Source: Acidimicrobiales bacterium
Lineage (GTDB): Bacteria; Actinomycetota; Acidimicrobiia; Acidimicrobiales; JAVJTC01
Assembly (NCBI GenBank): GCA_040219085.1
Contig: JAVJTC010000004.1
Location: 62,001-126,000 of the forward strand
Length of the DNA stretch: 64,000 bases
Direction of reading: 5' to 3'
In this document: piece by piece, positions 51,058 through 59,919 of the stretch
How positions within the stretch are numbered: position 1 is the stretch's first letter
Layout of the letters: each line of letters starts with the position of its first letter
Notes under the pieces: generated by a model
Told to the model about the DNA's origin: nothing
The model's database searches: none
The model's input: only the letters and a program-made list of their open reading frames with translations
Translations under genes and position numbers: made by a program

Positions 51058-51627
51058 ATGCCCGATCCCCGAGACCGCATCCTCGATGCCGCCGCTGAGC
51101 TCTTCTACCGGGAGGGCGTCTCAGCGGTCGGCGTCGACACCATCGTCCGCCACGCAGGCGTCGCGAAGGCGACGCTGTACAACCACTTCCGCTCCAAGAA
51201 CGAGCTCGTCGCAGCCTGGCTCGAGCGACGAGACCTGCAGTGGTTCGAGATGCTCTATTCGCGCCTGGAACTGGCCGTGGCCGCCGACCCGCAGGCCGGC
51301 CGCATCGTCTGCGTCTTCGACGCCCTCCACGACTGGTTCTCCATGGAGGACTTCCGGGGCTGCGCGTTCATCAACACCGCCGCCGAGCTGCCTGACCCGG
51401 CACACCCCGCGCAGCAGATCATCGCCAAGCACAAGCAACAGCTTCGGAGCGACCTCGAGCGCTGGGCGAACGAACACCCGGTCGACGACCCCACGGCCCT
51501 CGCCGAGGAGGTGTTCCTGGTCATCGAGGGATCCATCGTCGCAGCAGTCATGCGCCGATCCGCCGAACCTGCCCGCGTCGGACGTCTCGCCACCCTGCAC
51601 CTACTCCACGCGCATCAGCACGGATGA
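51058..51627 (+). CDS. TetR/AcrR family regulator
   Basis: 189 residues, ATG 51058 with a GGAGAGGAGG ribosome binding site. The HTH region is LDAAAELFYREGVSAVGVDTI then HAGVAKATLYNHFRSKNELV, typical of TetR. The C-domain (FRGCAFINTAAELPDPAHPA) resembles TetR_C_ members sensing small molecules. Three copies of the palindrome ACAGAC-NN-GTCTGT around it are the probable binding sites, one of them in front of the molybdoenzyme operon and two before itself and the ECF gene. Confidence 0.92.
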   Translation: MPDPRDRILDAAAELFYREGVSAVGVDTIVRHAGVAKATLYNHFRSKNELVAAWLERRDLQWFEMLYSRLELAVAADPQAGRIVCVFDALHDWFSMEDFRGCAFINTAAELPDPAHPAQQIIAKHKQQLRSDLERWANEHPVDDPTALAEEVFLVIEGSIVAAVMRRSAEPARVGRLATLHLLHAHQHG

Positions 51628-51673
51628 GGCGCCCCCGGCCAGATTGACAGCGAAGGCAACTACGTCACACGTG

Positions 51674-51747
51674 TGGAGCTGATGGGAATCGAACCCACGA
51701 CCTCTTCGTTGCGAACGAAGCGCTCTAGCCAACTGAGCTACAGCCCC
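51674..51747 (-). tRNA. tRNA-Ala (anticodon CGC)
   Basis: The minus strand gives a full cloverleaf: acceptor GGGGCTG/CAGCTCC, D-arm GCTCAGTTGGCTAGAGC, anticodon stem-loop CTTCG-TTCGCAA-CGAAG with anticodon CGC (codon GCG), and T-arm GTGGGTTCGATTCCCAT. No CCA is encoded. Confidence 0.92.
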
Positions 51748-51832
51748 GAGACCCCGCAATGCTAGCGGCGCGTGGACGCCGCGATGCAGGCCGGGTACGG
51801 GTCGCTTCGACCCGCTGTGGAGTGCTGTTCGG

Positions 51833-52450
51833 CTAGTTCGCCGAACGCAGCTGCGGACGGTACGCCGGGACAGGTTCGCCGATGGGCTCACCGGCCGGAC
51901 GGATCGGACGGACCTTGGCCCGCTTCTCCTCCGCCTGGCGCTGGTGCTGCACGAGCAGGGTGACGTACCCGATCAGGGCGAGGTCGGCGAAGAGGTGCAG
52001 AACGAGGAAGATCCCCTGCGCGGCGACCGCCGCGAGGAACGTGACACCCGCGAGCGCCATCAGCACGAAGAGGATGTTGCGACGCCGGCGCCGGGCCTGC
52101 GCCCGGGACAGCACCAGATGGCGCGGTGACTGCCCGTCGGACATCGAGACCTGCACCATCGCCTGGCGCGACCGCTCGACATCGGCCCGGGCCACGAGCG
52201 AATGGCCCGGAGGCGCGCCGCCGAACTGCGACGGAGTGGGCCGGGCGGCCGGGCGGATCGGCAACACCTGAGCGTTCGGGGCCTGGCCGCGGCGCATGGC
52301 AGGCCCGCCCAGCTTCGACAGCTGGTTCTGGAATCCCGCTCTCGAATCCGAGCGCGACGAAGGACGCGAATCACGCCGGCGCAGCCACGGTGGAACCAGA
52401 ACGGCCGCCCACAGAACGACGATGATGATCAGGATCAAGAGCGTCAACAA
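51833..52450 (-). CDS. glpR: GlpR-like divisome-associated membrane protein
   Basis: 205 residues. One membrane helix at the N-terminus (LLILIIIVVLWAAVLVPPWLRRR), a middle basic region and two C-terminal helices (FVLMALAGVTFLAAVAA and LVLHLFADLALIGYVTLLVQH). This is the actinobacterial GlpR type, the membrane receptor of the gephyrin-like Glp protein that links to FtsZ. Glp/MoeA and galU lie 3.4-5.5 kb to the right here, the same neighbourhood as in corynebacteria. The Pro/Gln-rich middle fits the receptor. Confidence 0.75.
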   Translation of the reverse strand: MLTLLILIIIVVLWAAVLVPPWLRRRDSRPSSRSDSRAGFQNQLSKLGGPAMRRGQAPNAQVLPIRPAARPTPSQFGGAPPGHSLVARADVERSRQAMVQVSMSDGQSPRHLVLSRAQARRRRRNILFVLMALAGVTFLAAVAAQGIFLVLHLFADLALIGYVTLLVQHQRQAEEKRAKVRPIRPAGEPIGEPVPAYRPQLRSAN

Positions 52451-52577
52451 CTGTCGCGTCTACTTTCGAATGACAACGATGACATTTGTACGGGCTGGAT
52501 ACGCGGATACAAGGGGGTGACGGGGGTGGAACCGGTCCTCCCTCGCTCGCATCGCCCGGTCGCGGGCGTTCAGAACA

Positions 52578-52600
52578 TTACGTTTCTACTACGAACGTAA
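52578..52600. promoter_or_regulatory. Inverted repeat upstream of glpR
   Basis: TTACGTT and AACGTAA (9-base spacer) lie 128 bases before the glpR start in a lower-GC stretch (52440-52620). The region between moaC and glpR (52451-52660) holds no gene. It may be an operator or a mild hairpin. Confidence 0.35.
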
Positions 52601-52660
52601 CAGAACACCAAGCGCGGGACCCCGCGACGGAGACTTTCGGCCCGCGGTGACGAGACCCGT

Positions 52661-53167
52661 TCATTCCTCGAACCCCCGCAGCGGTGCGTCCTCGTCCCGC
52701 CGGTAGGTCCCCGACCGTCCGCCTGTCTTCTCCCACAGGGTGAGATCGCCGATCACCATCGACCGGTCCTTCGACTTGCACATGTCGTAGATCGTCAGCG
52801 CGGCCACCCCACAGGCGGTCAGTGCCTCCATCTCGACGCCGGTGCGGTCCACCGTCTCGACCTCGGCCTCGATCTCGACGTAGTCGTGTTCGATACGGAA
52901 GTTGACCAGGACGGCGCCGACCAGCAGCGGATGACACAGCGGGATGAGGTCGGGTGCACGCTTGGCCGCCTGGATCCCCGCCACACGTGCCACGGCGAGG
53001 ACATCGCCCTTGCCGATTCCACCACGGGCCACCAGCGACGCCGTCTCAGGGGTCATCCAGACCTTCGCCCGGGCGATAGCTCGGCGATGGGTGGGCTCCT
53101 TCGGAGTGACGTCGACCATCCGGGCCCGGCCGAGTGGATCGAGATGGGTGAGCCCGTGGTCGGTCAT
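52661..53167 (-). CDS. moaC: Cyclic pyranopterin monophosphate synthase
   Basis: 168 residues. LTHLDPLGRARMVDVTPKEPTHR, then the IPLCHPLLVGAV block and RTGVEMEALTACGVAALTIYDMCKSKDRSM are the MoaC signature; KSKDRSMVIGDLTLWEKTGGRSG closes it. It makes cPMP in molybdenum cofactor biosynthesis together with MoaA. It is 59 bases downstream of moaA on the same strand. Confidence 0.96.
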   Translation of the reverse strand: MTDHGLTHLDPLGRARMVDVTPKEPTHRRAIARAKVWMTPETASLVARGGIGKGDVLAVARVAGIQAAKRAPDLIPLCHPLLVGAVLVNFRIEHDYVEIEAEVETVDRTGVEMEALTACGVAALTIYDMCKSKDRSMVIGDLTLWEKTGGRSGTYRRDEDAPLRGFEE

Positions 53168-53225
53168 GGGCGGCGAGTGTAGTTGGCTCGTTGCTTGGGC
53201 AGACCAAGCAGGCGCCGAACGGGGC

Positions 53226-54209
<984 letters not shown>

Positions 54210-54308
54210 GGTCCCAAGGCTAGAGCTTCGGCCGTCGGTACGCCCCGCCAGGATCCGGTCTGTCCCTGAGCCTCGCTCCGGATTCTCGAAAGAATCCTGC
54301 GCTGCCGG

Positions 54309-54338
54309 TTGCGAAGTCGAACATGTGTTCGCTATAGT
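54309..54338 (+). promoter_or_regulatory. Promoter with an embedded SOS (LexA) box
   Basis: -35 TTGCGA (54309-54314) and -10 TATAGT (54333-54338) are 18 bases apart. In the spacer TCGAAC-ATGT-GTTCGC (54317-54332) fits the actinobacterial LexA box GAAC-N4-GTTC. The next gene would be repressed by LexA. Confidence 0.72.
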
Positions 54339-54444
54339 GACGGGACGTCGCCCACCCGGTACACCTCCGGGCGGCGGTCATCTTCCCCTTTCGACCCCTC
54401 AGGGTCCTCGAACCGGCCGGTCGCGAGTCGAAAGGAGCAGAGCC

Positions 54445-55644
54445 GTGTACGCCGAAACCCCCGGTGACGTCTCGGGCCTTTCCGATGGGGCGCTCGCCGA
54501 AGTCGTCGACAGCTTCGAAACCGACCGCCGCCGTGCTCTCGCAGCCGAAATGGACGTCCTGGCGGTGCGGCTGGAACGAATGGGTTCGACCGTGCGGCCC
54601 GGTGACCTCGCCTCAGAACTCGTCGACCGACAATCCGTGTCCCGGCGCGACGCACGGCGGCGCGAGAACGTCGCCACGGAGTGGCACCGGATGGCCGCCA
54701 CCGCTACGGCGTTACGCGAAGGCGACATCTCCTTCGACCACACCGTCGCCATGGCCCGCGCCGCACACGAACACCCCGACCGGTTCATCACCGAGGAAAC
54801 CGACCTCCTAGGTGAGGCGACCAGACGCACCGCCGGAGGATTCACGATCATCATCGATCGGTGGGTGAAAGCCAACGATGCCGACAACGGCAACGACCGC
54901 ACCCGCAACGCCCGCCGGCGCGCCCGGGTGGACCGCTACGACGCCGGGCCCGACATGGTCGGCCTCATCGCCGAGTTCGCCAACCTCGAAGGCCACCAGA
55001 TCTGGGCAGCCATCGAAACCGAAGCACGCCGCATCTGGAGAGGCGACCACCCCCTCTTCGACGAATCCGGCTTCGACCCCGGCGCCGACACGCCGTCCGC
55101 CGCCCGCTACCGCGCCGCCGCACTCCACTCGTTGATCTGCGGGCCCGCCGCAGGCCGCGGCGTCACCACCCAGCTCATCGTCACCGCCACCCTCGACAAC
55201 CTCGAACACCACCGAGGCGGCGAACTCCTCGACGGCACCCAGCTCTCCGGCACCGACCTCGACCGCCTCCTGTGCCACTCCCCGCTAGCCGGACTCATCT
55301 TCGGTGCCCGGGGCGAGGTCCTCTGGCACGGCACCACCGTCAGACTCGCCACCCCAGCCCAACGACGCGCCGTCAAAACCCGAGACCGCCACTGCACCGT
55401 CGGCACCTGCACCGTCCCCGCCGACCAATGCGAAATCCACCACCTCGAACCCTTCGCCGAAGGTGGCCCCACCGACATCGACAACCTCGCCCTCACCTGC
55501 CCCCGCTGCCACCACAAGATCCACGACCACAACTGGACCCACACCGGGACCCCCGGCCACAACCTCACCTGGCACCCACCCGCCGCACCCACCAGCGCAG
55601 CCCACGCCCACGCCCACAACAGAGCCCCACCCCAAGCCGCCTGA
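54445..55644 (+). CDS. DUF222/HNH endonuclease-like protein (13E12 type)
   Basis: 399 residues from GTG 54445, AAAGGAG ribosome binding site. Most of the length is DUF222 (ASELVDRQSVSRRDARRRENV, GDISFDHTVAMARAAHEH). The end has RDRHCTVGTCTVPADQCEIHHLEPF, GGPTDIDNLALTCPRCHHKIH, the HNH pattern with zinc cysteines. These multi-copy genes in actinobacteria (REP13E12 in mycobacteria) are often DNA-damage inducible. The SOS-box promoter 107 bases upstream matches that. The tail APTSAAHAHAHN is low-complexity. Confidence 0.9.
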   Translation: MYAETPGDVSGLSDGALAEVVDSFETDRRRALAAEMDVLAVRLERMGSTVRPGDLASELVDRQSVSRRDARRRENVATEWHRMAATATALREGDISFDHTVAMARAAHEHPDRFITEETDLLGEATRRTAGGFTIIIDRWVKANDADNGNDRTRNARRRARVDRYDAGPDMVGLIAEFANLEGHQIWAAIETEARRIWRGDHPLFDESGFDPGADTPSAARYRAAALHSLICGPAAGRGVTTQLIVTATLDNLEHHRGGELLDGTQLSGTDLDRLLCHSPLAGLIFGARGEVLWHGTTVRLATPAQRRAVKTRDRHCTVGTCTVPADQCEIHHLEPFAEGGPTDIDNLALTCPRCHHKIHDHNWTHTGTPGHNLTWHPPAAPTSAAHAHAHNRAPPQAA

Positions 55645-55816
55645 CCACCACAGCCGACGCCACGCACGCCCCGCAATCAACGACCCCGAACCCGTGCCCC
55701 TCTGAGCTCACGACCGCGATCACCACCGGCCGCGAGAACCTCACGCGCACCACAGATCCTTGACAACCGAATAGCCCACTCCGGGCGCTCGCAGCTGCGG
55801 CAGCGACACAGTGGCC

Positions 55817-55846
55817 CGGCGCGCAGCCGAGAAACGCAGCGCGCCG
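55817..55846. terminator. Hairpin between HNH and glp genes
   Basis: CGGCGCGC and GCGCGCCG form an 8-bp stem with a 14-base loop just after the glp stop. It may end transcription from the glp side. No T-run follows. Confidence 0.45.
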
Positions 55847-55855
55847 CGGTCCCCG

Positions 55856-57055
55856 TCAGTCCTCGCGTAGTCGGATGAGCTCCGCTGTCTTACCTTCGGC
55901 CACGCCGTCCCCGTCGGGGATGACGGCCAGCCCGTTCGCCGTCGCCATGGCTGCGAGCTGGTGGGAGCCCTGCCCGCCGGCGGACCCGAAGCGGTACTCG
56001 CCATCGGCGTAGTGCCACACCACGCGGGCGAAGTGGGTCTTGCCGTCGGCCCCACGACGCATGGGCTCGTCGGCAACCGCGGTGACCCTTGTCCGGTGGT
56101 GGCGGCTGTGGCCCATCATCTTGCGCAGCGCGGGGCGGGCGAACAGCTCGAAGGAGACCATCGACGAGACCGGATTGCCGGGCAGACCGAACACCGGCGT
56201 GCCGTCCACCAGCCCGAACGCAAGAGGCTTCGCAGGCTTGATCGCCACCTGCATCCACCGCATGTCGCCGATGCGGTCGAGGACGACCTTCACCCAGTCG
56301 AAGTCGCCCATCGAGACGCCGCCGCTGGTCAGCAGCGCGTCGCAGTCGGCGACACCGGTCTCGATCGCCGCGGCTATCGCGTCCTCGTCGTCACGGGCGA
56401 TACCGAGATCGACGGGTTCACAGCCGGCCTCTGCCAACAGGGCCAAGAGAGTCGTGCGGTTCGAGTCGCGGATCTGACCCGGGGCGAGCTCGACCGGACC
56501 TTCCACCAACTCGTCGCCGGTGGAGAGCACCCCGACGCGGGCCCGGGGCGTGGCCGCCACCTCGGTGAGGCCGAGGCTCGCGAGCACGCCCAGGTGTCCG
56601 GGTGACAGGACGATGCCGGCCTCGAAGACGACGTCGCCGGGGCGGACGTCCTCGCCGGCGGCACGGACATGGTTGCCCGTCGGCACCTCGATCTCGACTG
56701 TGACCTCGTCCCCGTCGACCGAGGTCCTCTCGACCATGACCACCGCATCGGCTCCCGGGGGCATCGGCGCGCCGGTCATGATGCGCGCCGCCTGGCCCGG
56801 ACCGACGGTGATGTCACCTGCATCGCCCGCGGCGATGGTGCCGACGACGCTGAGGACCTTCGGCGCTCCCGAGGTGTCCGCTGCCTGCACGGCGAATCCA
56901 TCCATCGCCGTGTTCGCGAACGGCGGGATGTTCTCGGAGGCCGTAACCGCCTCGGTGGTGACGAGTCCGGCCGCGCCTCGCAACGGATGGCGCACGGTTC
57001 CGAGACGGGACACCCGGTCGAGAATGTGGCTCTGGGCCTCCTCGAGAGGGATCAC
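55856..57055 (-). CDS. glp: Gephyrin-like molybdotransferase Glp/MoeA
   Basis: 399 residues. ENIPPFANTAMDGFAVQA at the start, AGDAGDITVGPGQAARIMTGAPMPPGAD, RVGVLSTGDELV, RDSNRTTLLALL, the SGGVSMGDFDWVK molybdopterin-binding motif and GLPGNPVSSMVSFELF are all MoeA. It inserts molybdate into the cofactor. In actinobacteria the Glp paralogue also binds FtsZ and GlpR; with glpR in the window, Glp is the better name. Its ATG overlaps the galU stop. Confidence 0.93.
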   Translation of the reverse strand: MIPLEEAQSHILDRVSRLGTVRHPLRGAAGLVTTEAVTASENIPPFANTAMDGFAVQAADTSGAPKVLSVVGTIAAGDAGDITVGPGQAARIMTGAPMPPGADAVVMVERTSVDGDEVTVEIEVPTGNHVRAAGEDVRPGDVVFEAGIVLSPGHLGVLASLGLTEVAATPRARVGVLSTGDELVEGPVELAPGQIRDSNRTTLLALLAEAGCEPVDLGIARDDEDAIAAAIETGVADCDALLTSGGVSMGDFDWVKVVLDRIGDMRWMQVAIKPAKPLAFGLVDGTPVFGLPGNPVSSMVSFELFARPALRKMMGHSRHHRTRVTAVADEPMRRGADGKTHFARVVWHYADGEYRFGSAGGQGSHQLAAMATANGLAVIPDGDGVAEGKTAELIRLRED

Positions 57056-57960
57056 GAGCCGATCCCCCGTTCGGCGACGATCGACGCGAGCACGTCGGCG
57101 AACTGGCCGCCGAGTTCAGGGTGCGCCAGCCCGAGTTCCACCGTCGCCCGCAGGTAGTCGAGCTTCTGGCCGACGTCGTAGCGGCCCTCGACGAAGCTGA
57201 CGGCGTAGAGGCCCGCGCCCGCGGCGAGATTCGCCATGGCGTCGGTGATCTGGATCTCTCCACCGTGGCCGGGTTTCGTGCGGGCGATCTCATCGAAGAT
57301 CTCCGGCGGAAAGACATAGCGACCCGTCGAACCGAACTGCGACGGCGCCTCCTCCGGTGGCGGTTTCTCGACGATCCCCCGAAGCTTCATGACATCGCCG
57401 TCGATCTCTATCGGGTCGGCCGCGCCGTAGGCGGACACCTCGGCGCCGGGGAACTCCTTGACGCTGATCACGGCGGCGCCCGGGTGGTCCCCGGCGACGC
57501 TGATCATCCGGCGCAGGAGGGCACCGTCGTCGATCATCAGATCGTCGGGGAGCAGCACTGCGAATGGCTCGTCACCGACGTGAGCGGCCCCCATGCCGAT
57601 CGCGTGACCGAGACCCCGGGCCTCGGGCTGGCGGATGAAGTGGATGGTCGCGAGGTCGGCGATGCGGACGATCTCGTCGAGGGCGTCCGTCTTGCCCTTG
57701 GCCTCGAGCGTGCGCTCGAGGTCCGGAGCCCGGTCGAAGTGGTTCTCCATCGTCTGCTTGTTCGTGGATGTGACGATGAGGATGTCCGTGATGCCGGCGG
57801 CCACTGCCTCCTCGACGACGTACTGGATGGCGGGTCGGTCGACGACCGGGATCATCTCCTTGGGCTGTGCCTTCGTCGCCGGAAGGAAGCGGGTGCCGTA
57901 CCCCGCAGCGGGGATGACCGCCTTGCGTACGGTCCCGGTGGTGGGTTCCGCCGTTGTCAT
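57052..57960 (-). CDS. galU: UTP-glucose-1-phosphate uridylyltransferase
   Basis: 302 residues. VIPAAGYGTRFLPATKAQPKEMIPV is the nucleotidyl motif (given in two parts: AAGYGTRFLPATKA, then PKEMIPV), with DRPAIQYVVEEAV, LLPDDLMID and EVSAYGAADPIE after it. It makes UDP-glucose for cell-wall and exported polysaccharide. First of the galU-glp pair (ATGA overlap). Confidence 0.95.
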   Translation of the reverse strand: MTTAEPTTGTVRKAVIPAAGYGTRFLPATKAQPKEMIPVVDRPAIQYVVEEAVAAGITDILIVTSTNKQTMENHFDRAPDLERTLEAKGKTDALDEIVRIADLATIHFIRQPEARGLGHAIGMGAAHVGDEPFAVLLPDDLMIDDGALLRRMISVAGDHPGAAVISVKEFPGAEVSAYGAADPIEIDGDVMKLRGIVEKPPPEEAPSQFGSTGRYVFPPEIFDEIARTKPGHGGEIQITDAMANLAAGAGLYAVSFVEGRYDVGQKLDYLRATVELGLAHPELGGQFADVLASIVAERGIGS

Positions 57961-58011
57961 TGTCGGGCTCCTGGGTCGCGGGCTCTCGGCGACGTCAGGA
58001 TAGGAGGCGGC

Positions 58012-58614
58012 TCAGGCGGCCGTTCCCGCCGAAGGCGCGGTCACCGCGGCCTCCTCGCCCTTGAAGAGGCGGCGGATGTTGCTGTGGTGACGGGCGACGA
58101 TCACGGCCGCGGCGCCCCCCATGAAGGCGATCTCCCACCCGTCGGCCCCCACGAGAACGACGCCGAGGGTGAGCAGTGGGACCCCGATGATCGACCCGAG
58201 CGACGAACGTCCCGTGATCTTGACGATGGCCACCCAGGCGACGAGCCCACCCGCGGCGACGAGAGGCCACAGGACCCAGGTCATCCCGCCCAGTGTCGAG
58301 ACTCCTTTTCCTCCGCGCAGGCCACGCTGGATCGGGAACATGTGACCGACCACGGCCGCTCCCCCACAGACCACGGCGAGGGCCCGGTCCTCCACGAGGA
58401 GACCGACGAGTGCGGGGATCAGACCCTTGAGGACATCGCCGAGCAGCACGGTGGCGCCGGGGAACCGACCGGCGATGCGGTAGACGTTGGTGGCGCCGGG
58501 ATTACGCGAGCCCTCGGTCGTCGGGTCGTGACCGGCGAGACGACCCACGATCTGTGCAGTCGGGAAGGTGCCCAGCGCGTAGGACGCGAGCGCGAGGAGC
58601 CACCAGCCGCTCAC
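58012..58614 (-). CDS. plsY: Glycerol-3-phosphate acyltransferase PlsY
   Basis: 200 residues from GTG 58614. Membrane protein with the three PlsY motifs: GTFPTAQIVGRL and SRNPGATNVYRI near the start, then GHMFPIQRGLRGGKGVST and a final region RHHSNIRRLFKGEE. It transfers acyl from acyl-phosphate to glycerol-3-phosphate in phospholipid synthesis. An upstream ATG at 58710 would add a non-family N-terminus. Confidence 0.92.
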   Translation of the reverse strand: MSGWWLLALASYALGTFPTAQIVGRLAGHDPTTEGSRNPGATNVYRIAGRFPGATVLLGDVLKGLIPALVGLLVEDRALAVVCGGAAVVGHMFPIQRGLRGGKGVSTLGGMTWVLWPLVAAGGLVAWVAIVKITGRSSLGSIIGVPLLTLGVVLVGADGWEIAFMGGAAAVIVARHHSNIRRLFKGEEAAVTAPSAGTAA

Positions 58615-58785
58615 GAGCGCGCCCCGGGGTCCATTTTCTCCACGGCCGTGAGACTCCCGGCACGGCCGTCTCGTTACAGAAACTGGCACTCGCCCGATTC
58701 GAGTGCTCACGGCCGGCGTTACACTTCTGCTCCGCCGGTTCGCCCGGCACGTGTTCGAACCGGAGTCGCGCAGGAGCCCAAGGGC

Positions 58786-59181
58786 ATGCCCACCTACGAG
58801 TACCGCTGCAAGACCTGCGAAGAGCAGTTCGAGGTCGTCCAGTCGTTCAGCGACGACGCTCTGACCGTCTGTCCCCTCGCCGGTGAGCCGGGCAGCCCCC
58901 CCGGTTGCGTGAAGCCCGGTGAGGGCGAGGTCCGCAAGGTGTTCAGCGCTCCCGGCATCACGTTCAAGGGCGAGGGCTTCTACAAGACCGACAGCCGGTC
59001 GAAGTCGACGAAGACAGCGACGAAGACGGCTTCGAGTTCGTCATCGGACAGCAGCTCATCGGACTCCTCGTCGAGTTCTTCATCGGAGTCCAGCTCGTCG
59101 GATTCGAAGTCGTCGGATTCGAAGTCCTCGGGCGGATCTGACTCCTCGTCGTCGTCGACCAAGTCCGACTCCAAGAAGTAG
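58786..59181 (+). CDS. FmdB-type zinc ribbon protein with Ser/Asp tail
   Basis: 131 residues. The N-terminus MPTYEYRCKTCEEQFEVVQS is the FmdB zinc ribbon; second cysteines come at VCPLAGEPGSPPGCV. It then reads VRKVFSAPGITFKGEGFYKTD, the usual family end. After residue 70 the tail is a low-complexity Ser/Asp/Lys region of about 55 residues. Role unknown (regulatory or RNA-related suggested in the family). Confidence 0.9.
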   Translation: MPTYEYRCKTCEEQFEVVQSFSDDALTVCPLAGEPGSPPGCVKPGEGEVRKVFSAPGITFKGEGFYKTDSRSKSTKTATKTASSSSSDSSSSDSSSSSSSESSSSDSKSSDSKSSGGSDSSSSSTKSDSKK

Positions 59182-59280
59182 CGTCACCCGGGTCGGGCCG
59201 CGCCGGTCTCTGCGACCGCTACGGCTGATCTTCCCCCTCGAGAGTCTCGGGAGCCACGGGCTCCGAAGCGGGGAAGTCCA

Positions 59281-59907
59281 ATGCCCACGCAACATCCGCG
59301 CTGGCAACGCCACCCGATCGTGCGGCGCCTGCGCAGTCCGCTCGTCCACTGGGCCATCGTCGCGGTCTGCATCCTCCTCGTCGTCTGGCGGGTCGTGACA
59401 GTCATCGACAGGGCAGAGGCCGAACGGCGCGCCTGGGGCGAGACCGAGCAGGTCGCGGTCGCCGCGGTCGACCTCGTTCCGGGCGACCCGGTCGGCGGAG
59501 ACACGATCGTGTGGCGCAACCTGCCGGCGTCGGTGCTCCCCGAGGGTCGCCTGGACGTGATTCCCCCGGGGTCGACCGCGCGTTCGCGTATCGACGCCGG
59601 CGAGATCCTGGTCGGTCACCGGGTTGCCGGCGCCGGGGGCGGGTCGGACCTACCTTCAGGCACCGCGGCGGTCGACGTCGTGTTGCCCGTGGCTCCGGCC
59701 CGCCTGGAAATCGGCGATCTCGTCGACGTGGTCGTGACGTTCCCCGTCGCGCCGGGCGCAGCCGAACCGGCGGAGATCGTCACGCAGGGGGCAACGGTGC
59801 TGGGCCTGGCCGATCGGACGGTTTCGATCGCCGTCCGATCCGGCGACCTCACCGCCGTCGCCCACGCGCTCGCCACCGGATTCATCACGTTGGCGGTCGT
59901 CGGTTGA
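59281..59907 (+). CDS. SAF-domain membrane-anchored protein
   Basis: 208 residues with an N-terminal anchor HWAIVAVCILLVVWRVVTVI and a SAF/CpaB-like domain (QVAVAAVDLVPGDPVGGDTI, SARSRIDAGEILVGHRVA). CpaB-type proteins belong to Flp pilus assembly, but no pilus genes are present. It may be an orphan SAF protein. The right half, VDVVLPVAPARLEIGDLVDVVVTF, fits a RcpC/CpaB fold. Confidence 0.82.
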   Translation: MPTQHPRWQRHPIVRRLRSPLVHWAIVAVCILLVVWRVVTVIDRAEAERRAWGETEQVAVAAVDLVPGDPVGGDTIVWRNLPASVLPEGRLDVIPPGSTARSRIDAGEILVGHRVAGAGGGSDLPSGTAAVDVVLPVAPARLEIGDLVDVVVTFPVAPGAAEPAEIVTQGATVLGLADRTVSIAVRSGDLTAVAHALATGFITLAVVG

Positions 59908-59919
59908 TCCCCGCGGATC

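Noticed and set aside
59281-59907. Flp pilus assembly protein CpaB
   Set aside because: A SAF domain alone is not enough; no other pilus genes (cpaC, cpaF, tad) are present in the window.
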